Shown here in pieces: positions 4,778 to 6,255 of a stretch of DNA of 6,255 nt (position 1 is its first letter; the number at the start of each line of letters is the position of its first letter). The stretch spans positions 1-6,255 of the forward strand of contig DATHCY010000042.1 in the NCBI GenBank assembly GCA_035319305.1. The letters are read 5' to 3'. This DNA is from Methanocella_A sp035319305 (GTDB lineage Archaea > Halobacteriota > Methanocellia > Methanocellales > Methanocellaceae). The notes beneath the pieces were generated by a model. That model was not told the DNA's origin and ran no database searches. It was given only the letters and a program-made list of their open reading frames with translations. The translations under genes and the position numbers were made by a program.

Positions 4778-6255
4778 ATGTCAAAAGACGGCAGCACTAG
4801 TCGTGGTCGCGGCAGGAAAACTGTGGCTGGAGGAACTGCGTCTGGCAAAAGTGGCGCGCCTGTCTCGTTGAGGGGTGTTGAAAAGGCGATGACGGGTATT
4901 CGGGGGTTGGATGATGTCACTTATGGGGGTTTGCCTCGTGGCAGGCCGACGCTTGTGGCTGGTGGTGCTGGTTGCGGTAAGACCATGTTTGCTATGGAGT
5001 TTATCGTCCATGGTGCAGTGGATTATGGTGAGCCGGGAGTGTTCATCACTTTCGAGGAGAACGCCTCTGACCTGAAGAAGAATTTCGCGTCTATCGGCTA
5101 TGATCTTGATAGGTTGGTTGAGGAGAGGAAGATCGTCATTGACCATGTGTTTATCGACCGTAATATGATCATGGAGACGGGCGAGTATGACTTGGACGCA
5201 TTGTTTATTCGGTTGGGGTATGCGATTGATAGTATTGGTGCTAAGCGTGTTTCGCTTGATACGATCGAGGTGTTGTTCTCCGGGTTGAGTAACCATGCGC
5301 TGCTCCGGGCTGAGCTGGTCCGTTTGTTCAGGTGGTTGAAGGAGCGGGGGATTACAGCTGTAGTGACCGGGGAGAAGGGAGCGGAACAGCTCACCAGGTA
5401 TGGGTTGGAGGAGTACATCGCTGATTGTGTGATCTTCCTGGATAGCCGGGTTACTGAGCAGATCGTGACGAGACGGCTACGCATAGTCAAGTATCGGGGG
5501 AGTACTCATGGTATGGATGAGTACCCGTTTATTATCGGCGGGGATGGCATCATTATTTTCCCAATCACCTCTATCAAAACGGATTACAAGTTATCGAGGG
5601 AGCGGGTCTCGTCGGGTGTTGAGAAGCTTGATCTCATGTTGGATGGTAAAGGGTTCTTCCGAGGCAGTTCCATACTGTACACGGGCACTGCTGGTACTGG
5701 TAAAACGAGCTTCGCCGCGTACTATGTTGATGCTGCGTGTCGGAGGGGTGAGTGCTGCCTGTATATAGCCTTTGAGGAGACCGAGGATCAGATTGTTCGC
5801 AATATGAAATCGATCGGCCTTGATCTCGACCGGTGGGTGAAAAAAGGCCTATTAAAATTTTATGTCACCCGACCAGCTCTCTACGGCCTTGAAATGCATA
5901 TTGTATTGATTGAAGATCAGTTGAGAAGGTTCCAGCCTCAAAATATGGTTATGGATCCTATCTCTGATTTCACCTCTATTGGTGGTGGTAAGGAGGTCAA
6001 GTCTATGCTGACCCGGCTGCAAGACATCATGAAGTCCCAAGGGATCACCGCCATCTACACCGATCTGATTACTGGTGATATCCGGCCTAAGACTTCTGAG
6101 GTGTACATTTCTTCGATTATTGACACGTGGATTATGCTGCGCAATATCGAGTATAATGGCGAGCGGAGCCGCAGCCTTGTCCTGATCAAGTCTCGAGGCA
6201 TGCCACACTCTAACCAGATCCGCGAGTTCCTATTCTCAAGTCATGGAGTTGATCT
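4778..6255 (+). CDS. kaiC: circadian clock ATPase/kinase KaiC-like, 3' end cut by window edge
   Basis: A double-domain RecA-like ATPase; 492 codons are visible, with no stop before the edge. CI (about residues 38-265) has Walker A GGAGCGKT (62-69), the catalytic Glu pair (93-94), Walker B ending Asp161 and the KYRGSTH motif (238-244). CI also has a segment ETGEYDLDAL (133-142) at the position of the KaiB-binding B-loop. CII (about 276 on) has Walker A GTAGTGKT (303-310), Glu pair 333-334, Asp393 in VMDPIS, and KSRGMPH (471-477). The phosphorylation region reads EVYISSIIDT, so the Ser431-Thr432 pair of Synechococcus KaiC is Ser445-Ser446 here; the Thr426 equivalent is Ser440. The first 37 residues are a Gly/Ser/Lys/Arg-rich extension without homology I can name. 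The C-terminal tail, where KaiA binds in cyanobacteria, is outside the window. Codons are rich in TTG and GGT, unlike the kinase gene. Divergent from kaiB, it is probably its partner. Confidence 0.95.
   Translation, partial: MSKDGSTSRGRGRKTVAGGTASGKSGAPVSLRGVEKAMTGIRGLDDVTYGGLPRGRPTLVAGGAGCGKTMFAMEFIVHGAVDYGEPGVFITFEENASDLKKNFASIGYDLDRLVEERKIVIDHVFIDRNMIMETGEYDLDALFIRLGYAIDSIGAKRVSLDTIEVLFSGLSNHALLRAELVRLFRWLKERGITAVVTGEKGAEQLTRYGLEEYIADCVIFLDSRVTEQIVTRRLRIVKYRGSTHGMDEYPFIIGGDGIIIFPITSIKTDYKLSRERVSSGVEKLDLMLDGKGFFRGSSILYTGTAGTGKTSFAAYYVDAACRRGECCLYIAFEETEDQIVRNMKSIGLDLDRWVKKGLLKFYVTRPALYGLEMHIVLIEDQLRRFQPQNMVMDPISDFTSIGGGKEVKSMLTRLQDIMKSQGITAIYTDLITGDIRPKTSEVYISSIIDTWIMLRNIEYNGERSRSLVLIKSRGMPHSNQIREFLFSSHGVD

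Noticed and set aside
4781..5490. Two long minus-strand frames opposite kaiC
   Set aside because: They lie opposite CI motifs of kaiC and have no domain of their own.

Overview
The window looks archaeal, most likely from a methanogen of the Methanocella/Methanosarcina kind. The evidence is AT-rich TATA-like boxes, a GGTGA/GGGAG style of ribosome binding site, oligo-T terminators, a many-PAS soluble histidine kinase, and a KaiB/KaiC pair with no visible KaiA. This placement is an inference; no rRNA or other marker gene is present, and a bacterial host cannot be excluded.

Layout from left to right. (1) Positions 2-2047, + strand: the C-terminal 681 residues of a multi-PAS sensor histidine kinase, cut by the left edge. 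(2) Positions 2086-2472, - strand, convergent with the kinase: a small secreted protein with 25 cysteines in about 104 mature residues. (3) Positions 2473-3283: a long gap. It holds the upstream region of the Cys-rich gene, a three-copy 12-bp tandem repeat, and a 441-bp decayed IS3-family element (2730-3170) with terminal inverted repeats, a possible 3-bp target duplication and remnants of both orfA and orfB. (4) Positions 3284-4114, + strand: a membrane protein built of four repeats (COG4705/DUF347 type). (5) Positions 4115-4395: an intergenic region with an oligo-T terminator and a 20-bp perfect palindrome. (6) Positions 4396-4722, - strand: kaiB. (7) Positions 4778 to the right edge, + strand: kaiC with complete CI and nearly complete CII domains, cut before its C-terminal tail. 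kaiB and kaiC are divergent and share a 55-bp AT-rich promoter region.

How the genes may work together. KaiB and KaiC are very likely partners: KaiC keeps both ATPase sites and a B-loop-like segment in CI, and KaiB keeps the residues of the fold-switch region. The KaiC phosphorylation dyad reads Ser-Ser instead of the cyanobacterial Ser-Thr. The kinase is not a SasA-type kinase (no KaiB-like domain in the visible part), so a link to the Kai pair is only positional. The Cys-rich protein and the membrane protein have no assignable partner here.

The + strand changes composition along the window. It is C-rich over the kinase and strongly G/T-rich from about 4240 to 5700, across both kaiB and kaiC although they lie on opposite strands.
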